Origin: Vibrio ostreae
Lineage (GTDB): Bacteria; Pseudomonadota; Gammaproteobacteria; Enterobacterales; Vibrionaceae
Direction: 5' to 3'
Assembly (NCBI RefSeq): GCF_019226825.1
Contig: NZ_CP076643.1
Location: 2,976,001-3,040,000, forward strand
DNA: 64,000 nucleotides
Within the stretch, counting starts at the first letter, position 1. Each line of letters opens with the position of its first letter. The notes beneath the pieces are model-generated. The model saw nothing but the letters and a program-made list of their open reading frames with translations. It made no database searches and was not told the origin of the DNA. The position numbers and the translations under genes are program-made. Shown piece by piece: positions 8,456-19,027 of the stretch.

Positions 8456-9838
8456 TCAGTCCTGCAGCGGCAGGGTAAAGGTGACTTTCAAACCGCCCAG
8501 CTCGCTGCGGCTGGCGGCAATCTTACCACTGTGCTGGCGAATGGCGCTTTCGGTGATGGCCAGGCCCAGCCCGGTTCCCCCACTGTGGCGATCGCGCGCG
8601 GTCGAGACACGGTAAAACGGACGGAAGATCTCTTCCAGTTCACTGTCCGGCACGCCTTCACCGTTATCTTCCACGCTGACCGTCACCTGCTGCGCTGAAA
8701 CCGAGAAGTGGACAGCTATTTTGTCGTGGCCGTAGTGAATCGCATTGCGTACTATGTTCTCCAGCGCGCTCATCAGCAGCGGCGGATTGCCGGAGATATG
8801 GCGGTTCGGGATCTCTTCCATGGTCAGAGTTTTGTTCATCTGCTCGGCCTCAAACTGGGCATCGCTGAGCAGTTCTTCCCACAGGCTGCTCAGTGGCTGC
8901 ACTTCGCGGCTCATCTGGCTGTTGGTCTGCATACGTGATAATTCCAGCAGTTCACTAATCATCTGCTCCAGACGCTGGGCTTCGGTATCGATACGCTCCA
9001 GTTCCGGGCTGGACCCCTGTTTACGGGTTGCCAGTGCATTCGCCATTCTCAGTCTGGTGAGCGGAGAACGCAGCTCGTGCGAGATGTCGGACAGCAAACG
9101 CTGCTGACCGGAAATCATCTGATTGACCGCTTCCACCATCTGGTTGAAGCTGCGTCCGGCCTGGCGAAACTCAGTGGTGCCTTTTTCCAGGCTGGCATCC
9201 ACTTCAAATTCACCACGCGCGACACGTTGTGCGGCCTGAGCGAGGCGCTGTGCCGGCTGGCTCAGTGCCCAGGCCAGCCACAGCAGCAGCGGTGTGCTGA
9301 CCAGCATCACGGCCAGTAACAGCTGCAGCGGGCGATCGAACAGGCGCAGCAGAAATGGTGGCGGCTGATCCCAGCGCAGGCCGATATACAGCAGTAAATT
9401 CTGTCCTGCCAGGCTGATCGGTGCCGGTCCGGCAACCATGTAGCGGCCATACAAACGCTGTTGTGGTTTATCCACGGATTCGATACTGGTAGTAAAGTTA
9501 CGTAGTGCTTTCAGTTTGAAATCCGGATGTTTACGCGTGGTGAGGATATTGCCTTCCTGATCGGTAATAAAAAAGCGCGGTCCTTTCTCATGCGGTTCGT
9601 CGGCGCGGTTCTCCAGTACCTTGATGATGCGGGCCAGGTTTTTATCGCCGCTAAAGCGCGCTTCGATCACCTCTTTTTGTTCCAGCATGCGTTGGTAAGC
9701 ATCGGCCGGCATATCGCGTGATTTGCGCGGATCAAGATGGGGCAGCGACAACACAGCAATCACCACCAACATCATGGTAAACCAGAAGATGGCAAAAATA
9801 CGGCCGTACAGGTTGTTGAACTTGGGCAAGCGCATCAA
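8456..9838 (-). CDS. cpxA: Envelope stress sensor histidine kinase CpxA
   Basis: CpxA senses misfolded envelope proteins and phosphorylates CpxR. The 460 residues (E. coli 457) comprise a first membrane helix (about 10-30), a periplasmic sensor, a second helix (about 165-185), a HAMP linker, a HisKA domain with phospho-acceptor His in DISHELRSPLTRLR, and an ATPase domain with N box (ENIVRNAIHYG) and G boxes (VEDNGEGVP, GGTGLGLAI). The ATG overlaps the end of cpxR by four bases, indicating translational coupling. Confidence 0.95.
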   Translation of the reverse strand: MMRLPKFNNLYGRIFAIFWFTMMLVVIAVLSLPHLDPRKSRDMPADAYQRMLEQKEVIEARFSGDKNLARIIKVLENRADEPHEKGPRFFITDQEGNILTTRKHPDFKLKALRNFTTSIESVDKPQQRLYGRYMVAGPAPISLAGQNLLLYIGLRWDQPPPFLLRLFDRPLQLLLAVMLVSTPLLLWLAWALSQPAQRLAQAAQRVARGEFEVDASLEKGTTEFRQAGRSFNQMVEAVNQMISGQQRLLSDISHELRSPLTRLRMANALATRKQGSSPELERIDTEAQRLEQMISELLELSRMQTNSQMSREVQPLSSLWEELLSDAQFEAEQMNKTLTMEEIPNRHISGNPPLLMSALENIVRNAIHYGHDKIAVHFSVSAQQVTVSVEDNGEGVPDSELEEIFRPFYRVSTARDRHSGGTGLGLAITESAIRQHSGKIAASRSELGGLKVTFTLPLQD

Positions 9839-10521
9839 TCCTCCAGCACCATCAGATAGCCGCGTCCGCGCAGAGTTTTAATCCGCGGTTTGCCATCGCA
9901 GCGCTCGGGCAGTTTTTTGCGCAGGTTCGAGACATGCATGTCGATGGCACGGTCAAACGCGGCCAGATGTTTGCCGAGCACATCCAGGCTGAGCGACTCT
10001 TTAGTCAGAGTTTCGCCCGGATTCTGAACAAAATGGGTCAGCAGGGCAAATTCGGTGCTGGTCAGATCGAGCAGCTCACCCTGGCAATAAGCTTCCTGTT
10101 TGCCGGGGTAGAGTTGCAGATCCTGACACTCAATCACATCGGAGGTTTTGGCCGGCTGATGCGGATTGGTACGGCGCAAAATAGCGCGGATGCGAGCCAG
10201 CAGCTCCCGGTCACTGAATGGTTTGGGCAGGTAGTCGTCTGCGCCGAGCTCAAGGCCAATTACCCGATCAATTTCTTCACCCTTGGCGGTCAGCATCAGT
10301 ACTGGCGTTTGCCAGTTTTCACGCAGCTTTTTCAGGGTTTCCATTCCGTTCATTTTCGGCATCATGACATCAAGCAGGACCAGATCGGTCTGCTCACTCA
10401 CCGCCTGTAATCCCGCTTCGCCATCGTTGGCCTCGGATACCTCAAACCCTTCATAGCTCAGGACCTCTTTTAACAGGCTGGTGAGCTCGGTGTCGTCATC
10501 AATAAGAAGAATGTGCGCCAT
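9835..10521 (-). CDS. cpxR: Response regulator CpxR
   Basis: CpxR is an OmpR-family DNA-binding regulator activated by CpxA. The 228-residue protein has a receiver domain (1-120) with acidic residues Asp8-10, phospho-acceptor Asp51 (LVLLDVMMPK), Thr in LMLTAKG and Lys in YLPKPF. A winged-helix DNA-binding domain follows (about 130-226, ending RIKTLRGRGYLMV). The divergent cpxP and the CpxR box between them point to autoregulation. Confidence 0.96.
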   Translation of the reverse strand: MAHILLIDDDTELTSLLKEVLSYEGFEVSEANDGEAGLQAVSEQTDLVLLDVMMPKMNGMETLKKLRENWQTPVLMLTAKGEEIDRVIGLELGADDYLPKPFSDRELLARIRAILRRTNPHQPAKTSDVIECQDLQLYPGKQEAYCQGELLDLTSTEFALLTHFVQNPGETLTKESLSLDVLGKHLAAFDRAIDMHVSNLRKKLPERCDGKPRIKTLRGRGYLMVLED

Positions 10522-10596
10522 AACTGCCTCGTAAAACCGCGTTGATGAATGTAGTTTACTGCGAAATAGTGCGCTGAATCAGCGCCGATTGCACTC

Positions 10597-10611
10597 TTTA
10601 CGTAGATTTAC
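10597..10611. promoter_or_regulatory. CpxR box between cpxR and cpxP
   Basis: On the minus strand this reads GTAAA-TCTAC-GTAAA, a perfect match to the CpxR consensus GTAAA-N5-GTAAA. It lies 76 bases before cpxR and 98 before cpxP, so it could serve both divergent promoters, as in E. coli. A further TTTAC at about 10628 may be a half site. Confidence 0.85.
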
Positions 10612-10708
10612 GCACTCTAAACGTCACTTTACCTGGCAGTTTGTATTCTAACCTCAAGCGTTGCGAAAGCAGCCTGTAAGCAAATGTCAAACCTGAGAGG
10701 ATACGAGG

Positions 10709-11269
10709 ATGAAAAACGTAAAAAAATGGATGCTTGCCGCATTGATTTTACCAGCCACACTAGGCGCCACCAGCGTATTGGCTGCGGGTGGAGATAAAGC
10801 ACCGCATCAGCGTGACTGTGGCCCCGGCGCTGAACGGGCTCTGTTTAAGCAACTGAACCTGAGCGATGCGCAACAAGAGCAACTGCGCAGTCTGCGCGAG
10901 CAAGGCCGTGCTGAGATGAAAAAGCAGCCGCGTTCAGGCATGAAAGAAGAGATGCAGGCGCTGCATCAGCAAGAGCGCGCATTAATGCTGGCGCCAAATT
11001 TTGATAAAGCTGCGGCGACTGCACTGGCCAAACAGATGGCGGAAAAACAAGTCGAGCACCGGGTGCGTATGATGGAGAAGCGTCATCAGATGCTTAATGT
11101 CCTGACTGCGGAACAGAAAAGCCAGTTTGAGTCACTGCAACAAGAGCGCATGACGCAGTGCTGGAAAGAGGGGCCGCGTGGTGGACATCCAGGCGCGAAA
11201 GGTGAGCATGGTTATCGAGGTGACAAAGGCCAGCAAGGTAAACAGCCAGCCTCAGAAGCGGCGCAATAA
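10709..11269 (+). CDS. cpxP: Periplasmic CpxP/Spy-family protein with Gly-X-Y tail
   Basis: CpxP is a periplasmic chaperone-like protein that damps CpxA signalling. The 186 residues start with a signal peptide (about 1-25, cleavage after VLAA) and contain the two family LTxxQ-type motifs: LNLSDAQQEQL and LNVLTAEQKSQF. The helical core is rich in charged residues. The C-terminus is odd: glycines at 159, 162, 165, 168, 171, 174 and 177 form seven consecutive Gly-X-Y triplets, as in collagen, before a short PASEAAQ end. The gene is divergent from cpxRA with a CpxR box between. Confidence 0.88.
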   Translation: MKNVKKWMLAALILPATLGATSVLAAGGDKAPHQRDCGPGAERALFKQLNLSDAQQEQLRSLREQGRAEMKKQPRSGMKEEMQALHQQERALMLAPNFDKAAATALAKQMAEKQVEHRVRMMEKRHQMLNVLTAEQKSQFESLQQERMTQCWKEGPRGGHPGAKGEHGYRGDKGQQGKQPASEAAQ

Positions 11270-11287
11270 TCACACTGAAAGAAACCA

Positions 11288-11312
11288 CAGGCAGCTTCGG
11301 CTGCCTGTTTTC
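11288..11312 (+). terminator. Intrinsic terminator of cpxP
   Basis: CAGGCAGC and GCTGCCTG form a perfect 8-bp stem around a stable TTCG tetraloop (11288-11307), followed by TTTTC, 18 bases after the cpxP stop. Confidence 0.88.
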
Positions 11313-11419
11313 GTTGTGGCTTACAGCCCATTCCTGCGGCCAGAGGGTGATGATCTTTTACTCACATTCAAGCACGATGTGGGTATAATTAAGCCATTGT
11401 TTTGATTTGGTAACCTAAT

Positions 11420-12328
11420 ATGAAACAGGAATACGCCCGACTTGTCACCACCGCGGCGTGGACGGCCACTGCGGTCGCGACACTGCTGCTTATTTGTAAA
11501 ATTGCCGCCTGGTGGGTGACCGGTTCGGTCAGCCTGCTGGCTTCTCTGATTGATTCGCTGCTCGACATCGCGGCGTCAGTGGTCAACCTGGTGGTGGTGC
11601 GCTATTCGTTGCAGCCCGCTGACCGGGAGCACACCTTCGGGCACGGGAAAGCTGAATCACTGGCCGCCCTGGCTCAGGCAATGTTTATTTCCGGTTCAGC
11701 CTGTTTTCTGATTCTGAACGGGATCGACCGCTTTTTCCGCCCGCATGAACTGCAGTCTCCGGAATACGGTATTTATGTCAGTGCGTTTGCCATGCTTGTC
11801 ACGGCCGCCCTGGTGATGTTTCAGCGGGCGGTGGTGGCCAAAACCGGCAGCCAGGCGATTGCGGCTGATTCACTGCATTACCAGTCCGATTTACTGATGA
11901 ATGCGGCGATCATGGTTGCGCTGGGGCTGAGCTGGTTTGGGATCAAGCAGGCCGATGCGCTATTTGCAGTCGGCATCGGCATCTACATTTTATACAGCGC
12001 TTACCGGATGGCTTACCACGCGGTACATACTCTGCTTGATCATAAACTCCCGGATGAAGAACTGGTTCAGATCCGCACTATTTCATTATCGGTGGAAGGG
12101 GTGATGGGGGTGCATCAGCTGCGTACCCGCATGTCCGGACCTGTAAGATTTATCCAGTTGCATCTGGAACTCGATGACAATATTCCTCTGATTGAAGCGC
12201 ACCGTATTTCCGATATTGTCGAAGCGAAGCTGCGTAAGGCATTTCCGGGCGCCGATGTGCTGATTCACCAGGACCCTTACTCCGTGGTATTCGGAGTGGA
12301 AAGGAAGCAAAAATTTCAGGGCTGGTAA
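11420..12328 (+). CDS. fieF: Cation diffusion facilitator FieF (ferrous iron/zinc efflux)
   Basis: FieF is an inner-membrane proton antiporter that exports Fe2+ and Zn2+. The 302-residue protein has six membrane helices (about 8-205) and a cytoplasmic C-terminal metal-sensing domain. The transport-site residues are visible: two Asp in [10 protein letters not shown] (helix 2) and His/Asp in [12 protein letters not shown] (helix 5). The family motif [12 protein letters not shown] follows helix 2. Location between cpxP and pfkA matches E. coli. Confidence 0.94.
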   Translation: MKQEYARLVTTAAWTATAVATLLLICKIAAWWVTGSVSLLASLIDSLLDIAASVVNLVVVRYSLQPADREHTFGHGKAESLAALAQAMFISGSACFLILNGIDRFFRPHELQSPEYGIYVSAFAMLVTAALVMFQRAVVAKTGSQAIAADSLHYQSDLLMNAAIMVALGLSWFGIKQADALFAVGIGIYILYSAYRMAYHAVHTLLDHKLPDEELVQIRTISLSVEGVMGVHQLRTRMSGPVRFIQLHLELDDNIPLIEAHRISDIVEAKLRKAFPGADVLIHQDPYSVVFGVERKQKFQGW

Positions 12329-12586
12329 GGCAAATACCAGCGATCTTGACTATCTTTTCTCAGTTCATGAAAGAAACCGGATCCTGATGTGAATCAACAA
12401 CCGGAATGGCTAAAACTGTAATACTCTTACATAAGTAAAAAAGTTACAGAAAATCGTGCAATAACTGTAGTATTCCTATTTAGGAAATGTAACATAACGC
12501 ACAGATAACAATGCTTTTGCCGCCTGAATGTCGTTAGCGGGCGGTATAGAAAAATTATATTAAGTTCCCAAAAATCGAGGGTGAGC

Positions 12587-13549
12587 ATGATTAAGAAGAT
12601 CGGTATTTTGACAAGTGGCGGCGACGCCCCGGGCATGAATGCTGCAATTCGCGGCGTGGTTCGTACTGCCTTGGGCGCAGGCCTGGAAGTGTATGGTATC
12701 TACGACGGCTATCAGGGCCTGTACGAAGATCGCATCAAGCAGCTGGATCGCTCCAGCGTATCTGATGTCATCAACCGCGGTGGTACCTTCCTGGGCTCGG
12801 CACGTTTTCCACAGTTTCGTGAAGTCGAAGTGCGTGAAAAAGCGATCGAAAACCTGAAAAAACACGGCATTGATGCACTGGTTGTGATCGGTGGTGACGG
12901 TTCGTACATGGGTGCGAAGAAACTGACTGAAATGGGTTACCCATGTATCGGTCTGCCAGGCACTATCGATAATGATATCGCAGGCACGGATTACACCATT
13001 GGTTACCTGACTGCACTCAACACAGTGATCGATTCGATTGACCGTTTGCGTGACACTTCATCGTCACACCAGCGGATCTCTATCGTGGAGATCATGGGTC
13101 GTCATTGTGGTGACCTGACCCTGATGTCAGCAGTGGCGGGTGGTTGTGAGTACATCATTACACCGGAAACCGGCCTGGACATGGAGCAGTTGATCTCTAA
13201 CATCCAGGATGGCATCAAGAAAGGCAAGAAACACGCGATTATCGCGCTGACTGAGCTGATGATGGACGCCAACCAACTGGCGCAAGAGATTGAGAAAGCG
13301 ACTGGCCGCGAAACCCGCGCTACGATTCTTGGTCACATTCAGCGCGGCGGTAAACCAACAGCATTTGACCGTGTACTGGCATCGCGCATGGGTAACTACG
13401 CGGTGCACCTGCTGATGGAAGGCTACGGCGGCCGCTGTGTCGGTATCCAGAAAGAGCAGCTGGTTCACCACGACATCATCGACGCGATTGAAAACATGAA
13501 GCGTCCGGTGCGTACCGACCTGTACAAAGTCGCTGAAGAGCTGTTCTAA
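12587..13549 (+). CDS. pfkA: ATP-dependent 6-phosphofructokinase
   Basis: This glycolytic enzyme phosphorylates fructose 6-phosphate to the 1,6-bisphosphate. The start chosen is ATG 12587 ([18 protein letters not shown]), with GAGG six bases upstream; the GTG two codons earlier is less likely. The length of 320 residues equals E. coli PfkA. ATP-binding motifs GGDAPGMN and GGDGSYMGA and the catalytic PGTIDNDI are intact. The glycolytic gene sits back to back (convergent) with glpX, the gluconeogenic counter-enzyme. Confidence 0.97.
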   Translation: MIKKIGILTSGGDAPGMNAAIRGVVRTALGAGLEVYGIYDGYQGLYEDRIKQLDRSSVSDVINRGGTFLGSARFPQFREVEVREKAIENLKKHGIDALVVIGGDGSYMGAKKLTEMGYPCIGLPGTIDNDIAGTDYTIGYLTALNTVIDSIDRLRDTSSSHQRISIVEIMGRHCGDLTLMSAVAGGCEYIITPETGLDMEQLISNIQDGIKKGKKHAIIALTELMMDANQLAQEIEKATGRETRATILGHIQRGGKPTAFDRVLASRMGNYAVHLLMEGYGGRCVGIQKEQLVHHDIIDAIENMKRPVRTDLYKVAEELF

Positions 13550-13573
13550 GTCGGCTGCTGAGTGTCACAACTG

Positions 13574-13599
13574 AAAAAGACCGCTGCGGCGGTCTTTTT
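13574..13599. terminator. Bidirectional terminator between pfkA and glpX
   Basis: AAAAAGACCGC pairs with GCGGTCTTTTT around a short loop. A-run and T-run flank the stem, so it can end pfkA transcripts on the plus strand and glpX transcripts on the minus strand. Confidence 0.85.
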
Positions 13600-13602
13600 G
13601 TT

Positions 13603-13635
13603 ATGGCCGCTATCCTTATCAGCGATAGCGGCCAT
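13603..13635. repeat. Perfect 12-bp inverted repeat after glpX
   Basis: ATGGCCGCTATC (13603-13614) and GATAGCGGCCAT (13624-13635) form a perfect 12-bp stem with a 9-base loop, right next to the pfkA/glpX terminator and 13 bases beyond the glpX stop. There is no T-run of its own; it may add a second hairpin to the glpX 3' end. Confidence 0.8.
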
Positions 13636-13647
13636 TCCACTGCGCGC

Positions 13648-14655
13648 TTACAGAATCGCTTCACGCACTTCCGGATCTTTACGCTCCAGATAGTGGATCG
13701 ACTTGATGCGGCGAATGGTACGACAGCGGCCACGAATAAGCAGAGTCTCGGTGGTGGCAATATTACCCTGGCGGGTAATGCCTTCCAGCAGATCACCTTT
13801 AGTAATACCGGTGGCGGAGAAAATCACATTGTCACTGCGCGCCATATCTTCCAGCTTGAGGATCACTTCAGCCTCAACGCCCATTTCCCGGCAACGCTCC
13901 AGCTCTTTAGCGCCCCAGATACGGTTGTCGTCACTGTCGCCTTTGACTTTATGGCGTGGCAGCAGACGGCCTTGCATATCACCGTCCAGCGCGCGGATAA
14001 CCGCAGCCGACACCACACCTTCCGGCGCGCCGCCGATGCAATACATCACGTCCACTTCGCTGTCAGGCATACAGGTCAGAATGGAGGCCGCCACATCGCC
14101 ATCCGGCACCGCAAAAACGCGTACGCCGAGGTTTTGCATCTCAGCGATAATGTTATCGTGACGTGGTTTGGCCAGGGTGATGACCGTCAGGTTGCTGAGC
14201 GGTTTATGCAGCGCCGCGGCGATATTCTCCAGGTTTTCCTGCAATGGTTTGTCGAGGTCAATACAGCCTTTCGCGCCCGGACCCACCACCAGTTTCTCCA
14301 TGTACATATCCGGCGCCTTGAGGAAGCTGCCACGTTCACCGGCAGCCAGCACTGCCAGCGCATTGGACTGGCCCATTGCCGTCATACGGGTGCCTTCAAT
14401 CGGGTCGACGGCGATATCGACTTCATCGCCGCCCAAACCGACGTGTTCACCAATGTACAGCATCGGCGCTTCATCGATTTCGCCTTCACCGATGACGATT
14501 TCACCACGGATGTCGGTTTTATTTAATAAGGTCCGCATCACTTCTACTGCGGCACCGTCAGCGGCGTTTTTATTGCCACGGCCGAGCCATTTGTAGCCTG
14601 CCAGGGCTGCGCCTTCCGTCACCCGTGAAAAAGCCATTGCTAAATCGCGTTTCAT
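13648..14655 (-). CDS. glpX: Fructose-1,6-bisphosphatase, class II
   Basis: GlpX hydrolyses fructose 1,6-bisphosphate in gluconeogenesis. The start chosen is ATG 14655 (MKRDLAMAFSRVTEGAALAGYKWLGRG), with GGAG upstream; a GTG two codons earlier is possible. The 335 residues match the family length of 336. The metal/substrate motifs GEGEIDEAPMLYIGE, DPIEGTRM and YCIGGAPEG are visible. It lies convergent with pfkA and divergent from zapB. Confidence 0.95.
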   Translation of the reverse strand: MKRDLAMAFSRVTEGAALAGYKWLGRGNKNAADGAAVEVMRTLLNKTDIRGEIVIGEGEIDEAPMLYIGEHVGLGGDEVDIAVDPIEGTRMTAMGQSNALAVLAAGERGSFLKAPDMYMEKLVVGPGAKGCIDLDKPLQENLENIAAALHKPLSNLTVITLAKPRHDNIIAEMQNLGVRVFAVPDGDVAASILTCMPDSEVDVMYCIGGAPEGVVSAAVIRALDGDMQGRLLPRHKVKGDSDDNRIWGAKELERCREMGVEAEVILKLEDMARSDNVIFSATGITKGDLLEGITRQGNIATTETLLIRGRCRTIRRIKSIHYLERKDPEVREAIL

Positions 14656-15044
14656 GCTCACTCCAAACCTGAAAAATCGTTATCCTCTCGCGTCCTGCGC
14701 TGCCATCATGCAGTGTTGACCGCATGTGAGCGTGCCGTATGCGGCGGCATGTCAGCCAGAGGGGGAAAGTTGCGCGAAGTTTAGCATATTCGGCGTGCAA
14801 GGTTCGGTTTTTGATTTGTGCACGGTTTAGCCTGGATCAAAATCGGCGTCAATAAGACGATTTCTGCGGCTGGATGTTTGTTAACCGCTGGTAAAGTTAA
14901 CGCCAGGTCAATTTACGCTGTTTTTTTAAGCGAATGGCGCAAAATATCGAATATAGTGAGTGTTTCTCTGCGCTTGGCTGAGTAGAATGGAAAGATAACT
15001 GAAGTGACTGTCACCTCGACCGAATCAAGAAAAAGGTAAGTACC

Positions 15045-15287
15045 ATGTCTTTTGAAGTGCTAGAACAATTAGAAGCGAAAATTCAAACTGCGGTTGATAC
15101 AATCGCCCTGCTGCAAATGGAAGTTGAAGAACTGAAAGAAGAAAAACAGAAGCTGAGCACTGAAGCTTCTGAGCTGAAAGCCGAGCGTGAAGCGCTGGAG
15201 CAGCGTGCGCAGCAAGTTCAACAGGAACACGCAGCATGGCAAGAGCGTATCCGCAGTCTGCTGGGTAAAATGGACGACGTTGAATAA
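15045..15287 (+). CDS. zapB: Cell division protein ZapB
   Basis: ZapB is a small coiled-coil protein that stabilises the FtsZ ring through ZapA. The 80 residues are almost wholly one coiled coil, with heptads of Leu/Ile/Val and many Glu/Lys (LEAKIQTAVDTIALLQMEVE). An AAGGTAAGT sequence precedes the ATG. The 383-base gap on its left contains the divergent glpX and zapB promoters; nothing else is recognised there. Confidence 0.93.
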   Translation: MSFEVLEQLEAKIQTAVDTIALLQMEVEELKEEKQKLSTEASELKAEREALEQRAQQVQQEHAAWQERIRSLLGKMDDVE

Positions 15288-15305
15288 CGACGACCTGAAG
15301 AATCA

Positions 15306-15337
15306 AAAAAACGCCGACCAGATGGTCGGCGTTTTTG
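15306..15337 (+). terminator. Intrinsic terminator of zapB
   Basis: AAAACGCCGACCA and TGGTCGGCGTTTT form a 13-bp stem with a two-base loop, followed by further T. It lies about 20 bases past zapB and, read the other way, about 40 past metF, so it may serve both. Confidence 0.9.
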
Positions 15338-15377
15338 CAGGTTGGGTTTGCCTGCGGTCCGACAGGCCAATCACCGA

Positions 15378-16347
<970 letters not shown>

Positions 16348-16515
16348 ACAGAATGTCTTGAATACATTTTAATGTCAACATTGTAAATATGAACTTTTTT
16401 CATGTTGAACGTGAGCTTATTTCAACAATAATGTCAGCAATTGCACATCATTGACGTGTCTGACGGTGATATTCGACGTTTATCCTGTCGATGGATGTTT
16501 CTCTAGAATAATAGT

Positions 16516-16543
16516 AAAAAAGCTCGCCAAACAGGCGAGCTTT
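16516..16543 (-). terminator. Intrinsic terminator of the metBL operon
   Basis: Read on the minus strand, AAAGCTCGCC and GGCGAGCTTT form a 10-bp stem with a 5-base loop, followed by a T-run. It lies about 70 bases past the metL stop. Between it and metL no gene is seen. Confidence 0.88.
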
Positions 16544-16615
16544 GTACGTTTGTTATCAGTCGTCGTTTTTAGCCGCCGTTATCTTTAGCTGCCATCGTTT
16601 GTAGCATAGTGTTGA

Positions 16616-19027
16616 TTACAGCTGGCCCGCCAAACGGTTGAGATCGGATTGGATCGCACCGGCGGTGACTTCGCGTCCGGCCCCCGGGCCACGAATCACC
16701 AGCGGATTATCGCGGTACCATTTACTCTCGATGGCGAAGATGTTGTCACACGGCAGCAGGTTGGCGAGCGGATGCTCTTTATCCAGCGCTTCGACTCCGA
16801 CCGTGGCTTTGCCGTCTTTTTCCAGACGCGCAACGTAACGCAGCACCTTGTCCTGCTTCTGGGCGCGGGCCAGACGCTCGGCCAGACGCTCGTTGAGCAA
16901 CTGGCTGCGATCCAGGAAATCATCCAGCGACAAATCCTGCAGTTCGGCCGGCACCAGTGACTCGACTTTGACGCTGTCCGGTTCGATGTCCAGGCCAGAT
17001 TCGCGCGCCAGAATCACCAGTTTGCGCATCACGTCTGAGCCGTCTAGGTCATGACGTGGGTCCGGTTCAGTCAGGCCTTGCTGCCAGGCCAGATCAACCA
17101 GTTCGCTGAACGGCACATTGCCGTCATACTGCTGGAACAACCAGGACAGAGTGCCGGAGAAAATGCCCGACAGGGCGGTGATTTCGTCGCCGCTCTCACG
17201 CAGGTCACGGACCGTGTGGTTAATCGGCAGGCCGGCACCTACTGTGGCGTTGTATAGCCAGTGACGGCTGATCTTGGCGAAGGCATCTTTAACCTGGTAG
17301 TAGTAATCTCCTGCAGCCGAGCCTGCCACTTTGTTGGCAGAGATCAGGTGCATGCCCTGTTCGGCGATTTGCGGATACAGGCTGGCAACGTCGGCGCTGG
17401 CGGTGACATCGAGCACAATCACTTCATCAAAGCCCTGGATGGCGCCCAACTGTTTAAGCCAGGTATGGCCGTCATTAGGCTGCGCTTCATCGGCGTAGCT
17501 GCTCAGTACTGAGGCTGCATCAATACCCTGCGGTTTAAACAGATACGCCTGGCTGTCGATCACGGCCACCAGCTCGAAGTGCATGCCGTAGCGTTTTTCC
17601 AGATCGTCTTTTTGTTCAGCGAACAGTTTCAGCCAGCTTGAGCCGATGTTGCCCTTGCCGCACAGCGCCAGTCCGACCCGTTTCTGGGCCTGGAACAACT
17701 GGGTATGCAGACCGGTCACCAGAGGATTCACATCACACTGACGCAGTACCGCAACCAGGCTCAGCTCGGATTCGGCTTCGCTGATAAATTCGACCGGCGC
17801 ATTTTTCAGCTGCTGGAAAAAGCCGTAGCTGTGCTGGGCATTTTTGGTGACACCTGCGCCGACAGCGCCGACCAGAGCGAAGCCTTCCTTGAGGCGAATC
17901 TCGGCTTCAATCGCCACATCCTGCAGCAAGGAAAGCGCGCCGGAAGCGATCTCTGTGGTGTAAGCCAGACGCAGGCAGTGCTGATCGGCCTGCAGCTCAA
18001 ACGCCAGCGGCTCGAGCTGAGCGCGTTTGAGTTTTTCCAGCACTTCGGCCTGAGCACGGGCAAAGTCGTGACCCTGGCCAAAGGCCAGTTCCAGCAGCAG
18101 CACTTCATCGAGTGACGTGATGATTTTGGCGCCGCGACCAGAGGCCAGCACACGTTCAATCCGGGTCGACCCCGACTCAGGCTGGTAGCTGCAACGCAGC
18201 TGCAGCTCCATCGCGCTCTGTGCGACGGGTTGTAAGGTGCGGCTGTGCAGCACAGGAGCGGCCAGACGGGCCAGTTCATTGGCTTCATCCAGGCGCAGCA
18301 GTGGCAGCAGACAGGCCTCCGACACCAGACGCGGGTCAGCGCTGTACACGCCGGCCACATCACTCCAGATGGTGACGCGTTCGGCATCGGCCAGGGCACC
18401 GATCACGGTGGCTGAGTAGTCAGAACCGTTGCGGCCGAGCAATACGGTTTCGCCTTGCTCGTTGCGGGCCATAAAGCCGGTGATGATCACCCGGTGATGA
18501 GCATGCTGGGCCAGGACTGCTTTCAGTAACGGGTAAGAGCGGGCGCGATCGACTTCCGGCTGAGTGCCGGTTTCGGCGCGCAGAAACGCACGTGCGTCCT
18601 GAGCCACTGCCGGCAATTTTTGCTGGTTAAGCAGCGCTGCCAGCAGGCGGGCAGACCAGAGTTCGCCGTGGCCGAGAACCGCGGCTTGCTGCGCTTTGCT
18701 CAGTGGTGCGGTCAGTTCTCCCAGTGCGACGAACTCGCCGCTCAGCTCGGTCAGCAGATGGTCTGCGACTTCGCCTTCCAGCAAACCTTCAATCAACTGG
18801 ACCTGGAACTGGCGCAGGGCCTGCAGCGCTTCGTGCGCGGCGCGGCCATCTTTGTTGAGCGCTTCAAGAAATTCAATCAGGCGGTTGGTGGTTTTACCGG
18901 CGGCAGACACCACCACCAGATCGTCGGCCTGAGAGTAGTCACGCAGAATGTGCGCGACCCGTTGATAACATTCCGGATCCGCAAGGCTGCTACCACCAAA
19001 TTTATGCAGCTGACGTGAAACCGACAT
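16616..19027 (-). CDS. metL: Bifunctional aspartokinase / homoserine dehydrogenase II
   Basis: MetL catalyses the first and third steps of the aspartate-to-methionine route. The start is ATG 19027, giving MSVSRQLHKFGGSSLADP and 803 residues; its A is also the last base of the metB stop codon TAA. The N-terminal kinase (about 1-300) has KFGGSS and GRNGSDYSATV. A central regulatory region follows. The C-terminal dehydrogenase (from about 455) has the NAD(P) loop GLALCGKGNIGSSW and SANKVAGS. It is co-transcribed and translationally coupled with metB. Confidence 0.96.
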   Translation of the reverse strand: MSVSRQLHKFGGSSLADPECYQRVAHILRDYSQADDLVVVSAAGKTTNRLIEFLEALNKDGRAAHEALQALRQFQVQLIEGLLEGEVADHLLTELSGEFVALGELTAPLSKAQQAAVLGHGELWSARLLAALLNQQKLPAVAQDARAFLRAETGTQPEVDRARSYPLLKAVLAQHAHHRVIITGFMARNEQGETVLLGRNGSDYSATVIGALADAERVTIWSDVAGVYSADPRLVSEACLLPLLRLDEANELARLAAPVLHSRTLQPVAQSAMELQLRCSYQPESGSTRIERVLASGRGAKIITSLDEVLLLELAFGQGHDFARAQAEVLEKLKRAQLEPLAFELQADQHCLRLAYTTEIASGALSLLQDVAIEAEIRLKEGFALVGAVGAGVTKNAQHSYGFFQQLKNAPVEFISEAESELSLVAVLRQCDVNPLVTGLHTQLFQAQKRVGLALCGKGNIGSSWLKLFAEQKDDLEKRYGMHFELVAVIDSQAYLFKPQGIDAASVLSSYADEAQPNDGHTWLKQLGAIQGFDEVIVLDVTASADVASLYPQIAEQGMHLISANKVAGSAAGDYYYQVKDAFAKISRHWLYNATVGAGLPINHTVRDLRESGDEITALSGIFSGTLSWLFQQYDGNVPFSELVDLAWQQGLTEPDPRHDLDGSDVMRKLVILARESGLDIEPDSVKVESLVPAELQDLSLDDFLDRSQLLNERLAERLARAQKQDKVLRYVARLEKDGKATVGVEALDKEHPLANLLPCDNIFAIESKWYRDNPLVIRGPGAGREVTAGAIQSDLNRLAGQL

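Noticed and set aside
13603..14526. 307-codon open frame antisense to glpX
   Set aside because: It lies opposite intact glpX, begins inside the pfkA/glpX terminator region and has a His/Gln-rich composition typical of antisense frames.
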